From Gp13-AA77 sp036521995 (GTDB lineage: Bacteria > Acidobacteriota > Terriglobia > UBA7540): a stretch of 32,836 nucleotides of DNA. The notes beneath the pieces were generated by a model. That model was not told the DNA's origin, did no database searches, and saw nothing but the letters and a program-made list of their open reading frames with translations. A program made the position numbers and the translations under genes. The DNA lies in NCBI GenBank assembly GCA_036521995.1, contig DATDGR010000323.1, forward strand, positions 1 to 32,836, in the 5' to 3' direction. Within the stretch, counting starts at the first letter, position 1. The number at the start of each line of letters is the position of its first letter. Below are positions 23,163 through 31,444 of this stretch, piece by piece.

Positions 23163-24176
23163 CTACGTCGGCACCGGCGTCGATTCAATGATCTCCTGGA
23201 GCACCGCCTCGGCCTGCTCGGTCTGCTTGAGGGTTGACACGTACCGGGAGTTCACCACCGAACGATGAGCGAGTACCGGCAGAGCCAGACGCTTGAAATC
23301 GTCCGGGATGCAGTAGCCGCGGCCTTCCACCAGAGCCCTGGCCTGGGCGGCTCGGTAGAGGGAAACAGAGCCGCGCGGGCTTACGCCCAGGCTCAGGTAC
23401 TCGTGATGCCGGGTCTTCTCGACCATGGCGAGAATGTAGGTCACCAGGTCAGGGTCCACGGTTACGCCACGCACCGCCCGTTGAATCTCGACGACCTCAT
23501 CGGCGCTCATCACGGGCTCAAGGGCTTCGAGCGGATCTCCTCTTGCCGAACTCGCCAGAATCTCCCTTTCACTATCCGGGTTGGGGTAACCCATGCGCAC
23601 GCGCAGCAGAAAGCGGTCCAGCTGGCTTTCCGGCAACGGGTAGGTGCCGTGATGCTCGATAGGGTTTTGGGTGGCGATCACCAGAAACGGTTCCGGCAGA
23701 GGAAAGGTGGTCTTCTCCACCGTTACCTGGTACTCATTCATCGCCTCGAGCAACGCGCTCTGAGTCTTGGGCGTGGTGCGGTTGATTTCGTCTGCCAGCA
23801 CGATGTTGGCGAAGATGGGCCCTGGCCGGAACTCGAACTGCTGCGTCTCCAGACTGAAGATGCTCGTGCCGACCACGTCGGCGGGCAGCAGGTCTGAGGT
23901 GAACTGGATACGGTGGAAGGCGCAGTTGAAGGAACGCGCCAGCACGCGCGCCAGGGTGGTCTTGCCGACGCCGGGAACGTCTTCGATCAGCAGGTGCCCG
24001 CGGGCGAACAGCGTCACCAGCGCGAGTTTCACCACCTCATCTTTGCCGCGAATCACGCTTTGGACCGCGCGCTCCAGACGGGCGATCGGTTCGGCAAAGG
24101 TCGCGGCCGGGACGGGCTCGATTTTGGTTTCGCTCCTGTTCATCGCGCTATCGGGCAGACTTCGGACCATGATCAT
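23163..24176 (-). CDS. MoxR-family AAA+ ATPase
   Basis: A 337-residue cytosolic AAA+ ATPase of the MoxR group, thought to act as a chaperone for assembly or activation of partner complexes. Walker A GVGKTTL (residues 69-75), Walker B IVLADE (125-130), sensor-1 region IATQNPIEHHGTYPLPESQL with the HGTYPLPESQ signature, LDRFLLR arginine region, and a C-terminal lid with VSPRGSVSLYRAAQA. Length is normal. ATGs at 24176, 24170 and 24143 are possible starts; none has a convincing ribosome site. The usual partners (DUF58, transglutaminase-like and VWA-domain genes) are absent on both sides, so it is an orphan here. Confidence 0.92.
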   Translation of the reverse strand: MIMVRSLPDSAMNRSETKIEPVPAATFAEPIARLERAVQSVIRGKDEVVKLALVTLFARGHLLIEDVPGVGKTTLARVLARSFNCAFHRIQFTSDLLPADVVGTSIFSLETQQFEFRPGPIFANIVLADEINRTTPKTQSALLEAMNEYQVTVEKTTFPLPEPFLVIATQNPIEHHGTYPLPESQLDRFLLRVRMGYPNPDSEREILASSARGDPLEALEPVMSADEVVEIQRAVRGVTVDPDLVTYILAMVEKTRHHEYLSLGVSPRGSVSLYRAAQARALVEGRGYCIPDDFKRLALPVLAHRSVVNSRYVSTLKQTEQAEAVLQEIIESTPVPT

Positions 24177-24259
24177 CGGTTCGGACGCTTACCTTGAGAT
24201 GCTATGCTTTATCCAATCTGGACGCAACGCCCAGAATCTGCTACCTTTCTCTCAGGATT

Positions 24260-24334
24260 GGGCGATTAACTCAGCGGTAGAGTGCTACCTTCACACGGTA
24301 GAAGTCAGAGGTTCGAATCCTCTATCGCCCACCA
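24260..24334 (+). tRNA. tRNA-Val (anticodon CAC)
   Basis: Folds as a complete cloverleaf: acceptor stem GGGCGAT/ATCGCCC, D arm with AGCGGTAGAGTG, anticodon stem CTACC/GGTAG with loop TTCACAC and anticodon CAC at 24292-24294, and T arm AGAGG-TTCGAAT-CCTCT. The CCA end is encoded at 24332-24334 after discriminator A. CAC reads GUG, so the amino acid is valine. It lies between divergent MoxR and glucan phosphorylase genes. Confidence 0.95.
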
Positions 24335-24646
24335 TTTCAACAGCTTGGATCGCCTGGAGTCTTCTGATGACAAAGCGGGGACAGCGGGTGACTCCGCCCT
24401 GGATCTTGGCTCCTGCTCACCCAAGATCCCCTCTGTTGGGCCGATACGTAAGCCGATTCTCACTACGGATTTGGAGACACCTAGGCGCGTCGCAAGCCAA
24501 ACAGACTGAGCAGGCTGTAAGCGCCATCCGATCGGAGTCGCAAATGTTGGGAGCTTTGCGATCTTGTGTTAGCCTTAGCTCTCGCTCACGCGCTTATGCT
24601 CGCCATAAGCACTTTCAATTGGACTCGTTTGTAGCCCGCACCTAGA
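24335..24646. other. Spacer after tRNA-Val
   Basis: About 310 bases between the tRNA and the phosphorylase start. No transposase, integrase, att-like duplication of the tRNA end, or recognised repeat was seen. The region upstream of 24647 has no clear promoter or ribosome site, which makes the start of the next gene uncertain. Confidence 0.4.
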
Positions 24647-27391
24647 GTGCTAGCCGGTGTGCGCGATGCGGCCAGCCGAACGGCGCCCATCGACTTCAGA
24701 TTGATCGAAGAGAGCGACAGAATCCACCACGTGAGCCAAACGGCACAAGAGCGTGACGCAAGCCACGTCCTGACACTGGACGAAATCGCTAATTTGACGA
24801 AGGAGGGTGGCAAGCCGGCCGCGACCCTCATGAATGTCGTGGCCTTGATTGCCAAACGGTTTGAGACCGATGTTTGCTCGGCGTATTTGCTCGAGCCGGA
24901 TCGGGCCAACCTCGTGCTGGCGGCTACGCTCGGGCTCCGCCCGCAGTGTGTTGGCACTCTTCGCATGGCGCTCCATGAAGGCCTGGCCGGTCTCGTCGCT
25001 GAGCAAGTGCGGCCGGTGGCCGTGGAGCGGGTGAGAAACCATCCGCGCTTCAAGTACTTCAGCGAAGCCGGCGAAGACGCTTACCAGTCATTCCTCGGGG
25101 TCCCACTCATCGATCGCGGCGTCCTCCAAGGCGTGCTGGTGGTGCAGACCGTGGAGGCCCGTACCTTTCGGGAGGATGAGGTTCGCATGCTGGCGGAGGC
25201 CGCCGCCCAGGTGGCGCCGGTGGTCAGCGAGGCGCGCACGCTCGATCGATTCATCGCTCCCTCCCAGGAGCGGCTCTGGTCGCTGGCTCGCAATCTGTGG
25301 TGGAGCTGGGACCACGATTCGGCCAGCCTGTTTCTCGACCTGGATCCGGCCCGCTGGCGCGAGTTGAATCACAATCCGTTGGCGCTGCTCGGGGAAACTC
25401 CTCTGGCTCAGATCGAACGCCGCGCCGGGGAACTCCTGCTGCACAGCCGGATCAATTATGCTTACCGCCGCCAGCACGAGTATCTCGAGGCCGACCGCAC
25501 CTGGGGCGCGAGGCACGCGGGCGTTCTGCGGCCTCGTCCGGTGGCCTACTTCTCCGCAGAATTCGGATTGCACGAGTCGATTCCCATCTATTCCGGCGGT
25601 TTGGGCGTTCTGGCCGGCGATCACATCAAGAGCGCATCGGACCTGGGTATTCCGCTGATCGGCATCGGCCTGTTTTATGGCCAGGGGTATTTCCGGCAGC
25701 GGCTCGACCTGGACGGCTGGCAGCAGGAGGAGTACCTGCAGACGGAGGTCAATCTGCTGCCTATGGAACCGGCCATCGGGACGCACGGCGAGCCCGTGGT
25801 GGTGTCGATGGAGACTCGCGACGGCTCCATCCGGGCGAAAATCTGGCGTCTGAAAGTCGGACGCTGCGACCTCCTTCTGCTCGACTCGAACGTGGCCGGC
25901 AACTCTCCTGAAGATCTGGAGCTCAGCTCGCGTTTGTATGGCGGGGACCGTCGCATCCGAATCCGCCAGGAGCTGCTGCTCGGCGTCGGGGGCTTCCGCG
26001 CCTTGCGAGCCATGGGCGTCACGCCGGGAGTCCTTCACCTGAACGAGGGGCATAGCGCTTTCGCCGTGCTCGAAGCCATTCAGAATCGAATGCAGGACGA
26101 GGGTCTCGACTTCGACGAGGCGGCGTCCCGCGTCTCACGGGAAGTGGTGTTCACCACGCACACGCCGGTGCCGGCAGGGCACGACCGGTTTGACGCCGAT
26201 CTGGTCGAAGAGCATCTGGGACCGCTTCGCGACCGCCTGGGTCTTTCCCGCGAAGCTTTTATGGGCTTGGGGCGCGAGAACGCGAGCGATCCGAACGAGG
26301 ATTTTTGCATGACCGTGCTGGGCCTGAGACTGTCGCGGCGGGCCAACGCCGTTTCGGCGCTGCACGGCAAGGTGTCGCGGGCCATGTGGACAGGGCTGTA
26401 TCCGGGCAAGCCGGAAGACGCCGTTCCTATCGGTCACATCACCAACGGCGTCCATGTCCCCTCGTGGCTGGCGCCGCAGATGTTCCGACTCTACGACCGC
26501 CATTTGGGAACGGGCTGGCACGAGCACAGCAGCGAGGCGCGGACCTGGGAGCGAATTGAGAGCGTCAACGATGGCGAGCTCTGGGAAACGCATCTGAGCC
26601 TGAAGTCACAGCTCCTGAAGTTTGTCCGCCACCGAGGCGTCGAACAGGCCGAGCGCCGCGGCGAACTGACAGAAACCCTGCAGAGGCTTGGCCGGGTGCT
26701 GAGTCCCGATGCCCTGACGATCGGGTTCGCCCGCCGCTTCGCGACCTACAAGCGCGCCAGCCTGATTCTGTCCGATATCGAAAGACTGACCGCGCTGATG
26801 AACGACCCCAAGCGCCCCCTGCAGTTCGTTTTCGCCGGCAAGGCGCACCCGCGCGACGAACCCGGCAAACGGGTGCTGCAGCAGATTGCGGAGATGACGC
26901 GGGATCCGCAGTTTGCCGACCGTTTCGTCTTCGTCGAGGATTACGACATCAACGTCGGCCGTCATTTCGTGCAAGGCGTCGACGTCTGGCTGAATAATCC
27001 GCGCCGGCCCTTTGAGGCCTCGGGGACCAGCGGTCAAAAGGTGGTGCTGAATGGAGGCCTCAACCTTTCCATCCTGGACGGCTGGTGGGCGGAAGCTTAC
27101 GACGGCCTGAACGGTTTCGCCATCGGAAAGGGCCGGACCCACTCCAATGAGAAGCTTCACGATGCCCAGGACGGGGATGACCTGTATCGGGTCCTCCGTG
27201 ACGAGGTAATTCCACTGTACTATCACCGCGACGAGGATGGGCTGCCGCGGGGCTGGATCAAGCGTATGAAGCGAACCATTCGCACCCTGGGCTGGCGGTT
27301 CAATGCCGATCGCATGGTGATGGATTACACGCTATACTGCTATGTTCCCGCCGCCGGAGGCACTTCGAGCGACCCGCGCGTGTCCGGATAA
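24647..27391 (+). CDS. glgP: Alpha-glucan phosphorylase with N-terminal GAF domain
   Basis: A 914-residue cytosolic enzyme that releases glucose-1-phosphate from glycogen or maltodextrin. Residues about 44-197 form a GAF domain of the PtsP type (FETDVCSAYLLE, GLAGLVAEQ, HPRFKYFSEAGED, SFLGVPLIDRG, GVLVVQ). DUF3417 starts near 205 (ERLWSLARNLWWSWDHD), and the GT35 phosphorylase domain fills the rest: YFSAEFGLHESIPIYSGGLG near 300, FTTHTPVPAGHDRF near 505, AGKAHPRDEPGK near 730, and FEASGTSGQKVVLNGGLN near 790, where Lys798 is the expected pyridoxal-phosphate lysine. It belongs to the DUF3417-containing group found in Thermus-like bacteria and archaea. No ATG lies near the N-terminus; GTG 24647 is used, GTG 24731 is an alternative. 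The GAF fusion suggests allosteric control by a small molecule. Confidence 0.92.
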   Translation: MLAGVRDAASRTAPIDFRLIEESDRIHHVSQTAQERDASHVLTLDEIANLTKEGGKPAATLMNVVALIAKRFETDVCSAYLLEPDRANLVLAATLGLRPQCVGTLRMALHEGLAGLVAEQVRPVAVERVRNHPRFKYFSEAGEDAYQSFLGVPLIDRGVLQGVLVVQTVEARTFREDEVRMLAEAAAQVAPVVSEARTLDRFIAPSQERLWSLARNLWWSWDHDSASLFLDLDPARWRELNHNPLALLGETPLAQIERRAGELLLHSRINYAYRRQHEYLEADRTWGARHAGVLRPRPVAYFSAEFGLHESIPIYSGGLGVLAGDHIKSASDLGIPLIGIGLFYGQGYFRQRLDLDGWQQEEYLQTEVNLLPMEPAIGTHGEPVVVSMETRDGSIRAKIWRLKVGRCDLLLLDSNVAGNSPEDLELSSRLYGGDRRIRIRQELLLGVGGFRALRAMGVTPGVLHLNEGHSAFAVLEAIQNRMQDEGLDFDEAASRVSREVVFTTHTPVPAGHDRFDADLVEEHLGPLRDRLGLSREAFMGLGRENASDPNEDFCMTVLGLRLSRRANAVSALHGKVSRAMWTGLYPGKPEDAVPIGHITNGVHVPSWLAPQMFRLYDRHLGTGWHEHSSEARTWERIESVNDGELWETHLSLKSQLLKFVRHRGVEQAERRGELTETLQRLGRVLSPDALTIGFARRFATYKRASLILSDIERLTALMNDPKRPLQFVFAGKAHPRDEPGKRVLQQIAEMTRDPQFADRFVFVEDYDINVGRHFVQGVDVWLNNPRRPFEASGTSGQKVVLNGGLNLSILDGWWAEAYDGLNGFAIGKGRTHSNEKLHDAQDGDDLYRVLRDEVIPLYYHRDEDGLPRGWIKRMKRTIRTLGWRFNADRMVMDYTLYCYVPAAGGTSSDPRVSG

Positions 27392-27446
27392 CTCAACTCA
27401 ACCCCCGATCGTTTCCCAATGCCTGCGCCGGCTGCTGAAGCGCAGC

Positions 27447-28814
27447 CTATCTCGCGGGAGTCAGTTTGTAGAGGCCCGACGCGTGCGGCGCGACGCGGAA
27501 GGTGTGCCCGCCTCGAATCTCTCCTAGGTCCTTCCGCTCCCAGAGATCCCGCAACTCGCAGGTCTCAGGCATCCTGAGCGCGCGCCAGTCAACCCGAATG
27601 TCGACTGGCTCCCGGTCGCCCACATTGAAAACAGCGACGTACTTCGCATCGGATCCCATCGCATCGGCGGTCCAGACGACGTCGTCCCCGCCCTCCGCGA
27701 AGGCGCCACCGCGGGCGCCCTTCTGATCGACCGCCAACACCTCGTCGTTGGCGATGAGCGAGACGGAGTAGTCGTCGCTGGTGGGCAGGTCGCCGCCGAA
27801 CATCAAAGGTGACTGCGCGATGGACCAGAGGCTGATGACAGTTCGCTGTTCATCGCGGGTGAATCGGGTCGTTCGGTCTTCCCCGCGCTCAGCGCGAAGA
27901 CCGATGTGGCCGAGCGGAAGCATGTCGGCATCGGGCCACGCCCCAGGTCGTCCCACGCCGCTCCAAATCGACATCAGAACGAAATTCAGACGCAGCGCCT
28001 TCCAGTTGTCCCAGAAATCATCGGAGATGCGCCACAGATTGGCGTTTTCCTGGAGAAATGCCACGTCCTTGATCATGGCGGGACCAGGCGAAAGGCTCAG
28101 AACGATCGGCCGGCCCGTTTTCTGGATGGCCCGATGCAGAGCGGCAATCTCCTCGCGGTGGGTGGGACGGGCGATGTCGTCAGCCTTGATGTAATCAACG
28201 CCCCATTCGGCGTACAGCTTAAGAATCGAATCGTAGTAGTCCTGCGCGCCCGGGCGGCTCATATCGACGCCATACATGTCTGTGTTCCAGGGGCAGATCG
28301 AATACGGATCGGCGATATCAGCCGCGCGCACCTGGCTGCCTAACACCGGGAGGTTCGCCTTCACTGCTTGCCGCGGGATCCCGCGCATGATGTGGATCCC
28401 AAACCGCAGGCCCAGGCTGTGGACGTAGTCGGCCAAGGGCTTGAAGCCGCGGCCATCCGACGACGACGGGAACCGGTTCGCGGCGGGAATCAGCCGTCCG
28501 TACTCATCCATGGCCAAATTGGCGCCCGGGCGGTAGCCGTGCGCCTTCGGATTTGGCTCGGACCACTGGATGTCAACCACAACATACTGCCAGCCATGCT
28601 GCTTCAAGTGCCGGGCCATGTAGTCGGCGTTGGCCTTTACTTCGGGCTCGGTCACGGTCGTGCCGTAACAATCCCAACTGTTCCATCCCATGGGCGGAGT
28701 CGAGGCTATGCCTTCCGCGCCGGCGGCCATCAAGGGCGGCGCCAATCCGCAGAGCCAAGTCGCACTCAGGATCAAAACAAAGATCATCCCCCGCTTTCTG
28801 GCCGAAGATTTCAT
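27447..28814 (-). CDS. GH27 alpha-galactosidase, exported
   Basis: A 455-residue glycoside hydrolase of clan GH-D, family 27, that cleaves terminal alpha-galactosyl (or related) groups. Signal peptide at about 1-32. The family opening STPPMGWNSWDCYG is at 38-51 and VVVDIQW at 78-84. Asp212 in DYIKADD matches the GH27 nucleophile position, and Asp266 in WRISDDF matches the acid/base. A C-terminal beta domain (about 365-455) follows. Canonical enzymes have KYDN at the nucleophile; here it is KADD, so the substrate may differ from simple melibiose-type galactosides. The MFS gene lies 132 bases upstream on the same strand, which fits a sugar-use operon. Confidence 0.92.
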   Translation of the reverse strand: MKSSARKRGMIFVLILSATWLCGLAPPLMAAGAEGIASTPPMGWNSWDCYGTTVTEPEVKANADYMARHLKQHGWQYVVVDIQWSEPNPKAHGYRPGANLAMDEYGRLIPAANRFPSSSDGRGFKPLADYVHSLGLRFGIHIMRGIPRQAVKANLPVLGSQVRAADIADPYSICPWNTDMYGVDMSRPGAQDYYDSILKLYAEWGVDYIKADDIARPTHREEIAALHRAIQKTGRPIVLSLSPGPAMIKDVAFLQENANLWRISDDFWDNWKALRLNFVLMSIWSGVGRPGAWPDADMLPLGHIGLRAERGEDRTTRFTRDEQRTVISLWSIAQSPLMFGGDLPTSDDYSVSLIANDEVLAVDQKGARGGAFAEGGDDVVWTADAMGSDAKYVAVFNVGDREPVDIRVDWRALRMPETCELRDLWERKDLGEIRGGHTFRVAPHASGLYKLTPAR

Positions 28815-28946
28815 AACAAGCTCCTGAGCGTAGAAGAGGTCTTCGCGTTCCTCTGGCCTGAACCCTGGATAACGATCATAGATCCAACATTGGGATTACA
28901 TCGGTGGCGCGTCAGTGGCCTGTACTGTGGTTCCGAAACCAAACCT

Positions 28947-30209
28947 TTACCCTTCGCCAATTAGGCTGCGCCCCGGATCCACCAGCAGCCAGGCCATTCC
29001 TCCGAGCGAGCAGAGGACCGCCGCGGCGAGGAATGAAGCGGTCCACCCGTACACAGCCGCGATCGCCGGCGTCAGCGAGGCGGTGACGGCGCCGCCGATC
29101 TGCCCGCCCATGTTCATCAGTCCGGAAACCGAACCTGATGAGTTCCCCGAAATATCCGCCGTAATCGACCAATACGCGCTCTGGCTGAGGTAGAGGGCTC
29201 CGGCGCCCCCGGCCAGCACCACGCTGGCCAATCCCGCGCTCTCAACCAGACATCCGGTGGCCAGAAACAGGGCCGCCAGCAGCATGACGGCGCAGGAAAA
29301 CACACAGCGTCCCACTCTTTTGTCGAACCTGCGCACCAGCCGGTCGCTAATGAAGCCGCCCGCGGTGGAGCCGGCCGACATGGCCAGAAAGGGCAGCATG
29401 GCGAACTCGGCGCTGGATTTCAGGTTCAAGCCCCGGACTTTCGCGAGGTAGATGAAGAACCAGGCAAAAAAGATCCAGGCCACGTAGCCGTAGGTAAAGT
29501 AGCTCAGGGTGGTAGCCAGCACTTCCTTACTCCGAAGAATTCGTCTCCAGGGCAGATGCTCGCCTTCGCCCCTGTCATCACACCTGAACGTAAGCCCGGC
29601 CTTGATCTGCCCAAGCTCGGGGGCGGTCACCCAAGGATGCTGTTCTGGCCTGTCCCGCGCCGCAATGAACCATACGGCGCCCGCCGCCAGCCCGATGGCC
29701 GCGCTCATCCAAAAAGACGCCCGCCAGCCGTGGTGGATCATGATGTAAGCAACGAACGGCGGCGTCAGGCCCGCTCCAGCGCCCACGCCAGCAAAGATCA
29801 GTCCGTTGGCCAGACCGCGCTCGGTGGTAGGTATCCAGTTGGCCACAAAATGGTTGGAGGCCGGATAGATGATGGCCTCGCCCGCTCCGAGAAGAAACCG
29901 TACGGCCATGAACAGCAGCAGGGGCCTGCCGATCCCAACTGGGACGCTGGCGGTGAGGACGGTGAAGATTCCCCACCACACGACCGCCAGGGCGATGACA
30001 AGGCGCGGCCCGAAACGGTCGGCCAGGCGGCCGCAGGGAGTCTGGAAGATCGCGTATCCGATCAGGAAGGAGCTGAACACGTAGCCTAGCTGAACGTTGC
30101 TGAAGCCGTATTCCGCCGCGATGGAACTGCCGGCCACGGAGATGTTTACGCGGTCCAGAAATCCGACCGCGCCCAGGATGAAGACCCAGAAGATCAGAAA
30201 CCAGCGCAT
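28947..30209 (-). CDS. MFS transporter, anion:cation symporter type (hexuronate/sugar-acid-like)
   Basis: A 420-residue inner-membrane protein with about 12 hydrophobic segments. FLDRVNISVAGSSIAAEYGF near the N-terminus and PCGRLADRFGPRL between segments 2 and 3 are typical of the ACS family, which imports organic anions such as hexuronates, glucarate and galactonate with protons. I use ATG 30209, with GGTGAG just upstream, instead of a longer frame reaching back into the previous gene; a GTG at 30215 that overlaps the upstream stop (GTGA) is the alternative. Only 2 bases separate the dehydratase stop from ATG 30209, so the two are translationally linked. Together with the dehydratase this points to sugar-acid use. 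Confidence 0.9.
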   Translation of the reverse strand: MRWFLIFWVFILGAVGFLDRVNISVAGSSIAAEYGFSNVQLGYVFSSFLIGYAIFQTPCGRLADRFGPRLVIALAVVWWGIFTVLTASVPVGIGRPLLLFMAVRFLLGAGEAIIYPASNHFVANWIPTTERGLANGLIFAGVGAGAGLTPPFVAYIMIHHGWRASFWMSAAIGLAAGAVWFIAARDRPEQHPWVTAPELGQIKAGLTFRCDDRGEGEHLPWRRILRSKEVLATTLSYFTYGYVAWIFFAWFFIYLAKVRGLNLKSSAEFAMLPFLAMSAGSTAGGFISDRLVRRFDKRVGRCVFSCAVMLLAALFLATGCLVESAGLASVVLAGGAGALYLSQSAYWSITADISGNSSGSVSGLMNMGGQIGGAVTASLTPAIAAVYGWTASFLAAAVLCSLGGMAWLLVDPGRSLIGEG

Positions 30210-30211
30210 GC

Positions 30212-31444
30212 TCACCAGTTCGTGATGGAGCCGTCCAGCCGTTCCAGCATGGGGACCGGCCGCTTGCGTTCCGCGATCTCGGAAGCGAGTTGCAAGGGCT
30301 TGGTATCGAGCGTCACTCCGAGGCCGGGACGACGGTTCGGCCACATCTTGCCGTTCCGGAAATCATAGCACTCGGGCAGATGCGGGTAGGTGGCCTGGCC
30401 GTCACCGAGCATCTCCATCAGGACCGGACCTGGAAAAACAGAGCAAGCCTGCACCAGAGCGGCTTCGGAAACCGGTCCTGTGAAGTGCGGGATCAGACCG
30501 ACGTAGTGGGTTTCACAGATCGCCGCGATCTTCAAGTATTCCGTGATTCCTCCCACGTTGGGCAGCGTCACGCGCGCATAATCGATAAGCTGCTGCTCAA
30601 CAAGCGCGTTCACGTCCCATTTCGATCCGAACTGCTCTCCCACCGCGATCGGCACTTTGACGTGCTCCCGCAGCTCACGATACACCTCCGGATTTTCGGA
30701 ACGGATGAGGTCTTCGGCAAAATAAGGCTCGAGCGGTTCGATCAGCGTGCTCAACCGCACCGCGTCGGGGAAGTCAAACCGGGTGTGGTAGTCCAGGGCC
30801 CAATCGCCGTCCGGGCCTACGCCCTCGCGGATCTGGACGCAGTCCGCGTAGGTTTGCTGCACGGCCTCGTGCGAATTGAACGGCTGCCCTTTGGGCGGAT
30901 CGGCGGTGGCGTAACGAAAGGCCCGGAATCCCGCTTCCATGCACGCTCGAGCGGTCTCTTTCTCACTTCCCTTATTCGGAAAGGCGGTGGAATAGCATTC
31001 CACATGAGTGCGCGAAAGGCCGCCCAGCAATTCGTATGCGGGCACGCCAAGGGCCTTGCCCTTGATGTCCCACAAAGCGAGGTCGATCGCGCCCAACGCG
31101 TCCAGCTTCTCGCGCCCGGCTGGGTAGAAGTAGCCGCGAAACATCATCTGCCACAACCGTTCGGTGTTGAACGGGTTCTCGCCGATGATCATGGCCGCGC
31201 ACTGGTCGACCGCCTCCTTCGAACCGCCCTCGCCCACCCCCGTGATTCCTTGGTCGGTTTCCACCGTGACGATGTGGAAGCTTTGATTGAAGTGGGGAGG
31301 CGACTTTGGATTGTAGTAGAAGCGAACCCGTGTAATCGTCAAGGGAGGTGGCGCGGCGGCCGCGGGAGGCTCGGAATACGTCAGGGCAGCACCGCCCAGC
31401 GCCAGCGACTTCGCCACCGATTTCAAGACAGTGCGGCGGTGCAT
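30212..31444 (-). CDS. Enolase-superfamily sugar-acid dehydratase (galactonate dehydratase-like), Tat signal
   Basis: A 410-residue protein of the mandelate racemase/muconate lactonizing enzyme group. Metal ligands match Asp218 (ALDYHTRFD), Glu244 (YFAEDLI) and Glu270 (AVGEQF). His220, two residues after the first ligand, and His320 (LIPHFTGPVS) correspond to the catalytic His pair of D-galactonate dehydratases, which remove water from the sugar acid to give a 2-keto-3-deoxy acid. The first 32 residues form a Tat-like signal (HRRTVLKSVAKSLALGGAAL, then Pro/Ala-rich), unusual because such dehydratases are normally cytosolic. ATG 31444 has GGGGGACA directly upstream. The ACS transporter gene follows after 2 bases. 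The exact sugar acid cannot be fixed. Confidence 0.88.
   Translation of the reverse strand: MHRRTVLKSVAKSLALGGAALTYSEPPAAAAPPPLTITRVRFYYNPKSPPHFNQSFHIVTVETDQGITGVGEGGSKEAVDQCAAMIIGENPFNTERLWQMMFRGYFYPAGREKLDALGAIDLALWDIKGKALGVPAYELLGGLSRTHVECYSTAFPNKGSEKETARACMEAGFRAFRYATADPPKGQPFNSHEAVQQTYADCVQIREGVGPDGDWALDYHTRFDFPDAVRLSTLIEPLEPYFAEDLIRSENPEVYRELREHVKVPIAVGEQFGSKWDVNALVEQQLIDYARVTLPNVGGITEYLKIAAICETHYVGLIPHFTGPVSEAALVQACSVFPGPVLMEMLGDGQATYPHLPECYDFRNGKMWPNRRPGLGVTLDTKPLQLASEIAERKRPVPMLERLDGSITNW

Noticed and set aside
24260..24646. Integrated element at tRNA-Val
   Set aside because: The tRNA is complete with CCA, no integrase is nearby, and I found no second copy of its 3' end in the window.
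30210..30344. N-terminal extension of the MFS transporter frame by 45 residues
   Set aside because: It would overlap the dehydratase coding end; ATG 30209 has a ribosome site and starts directly at the first membrane segment.
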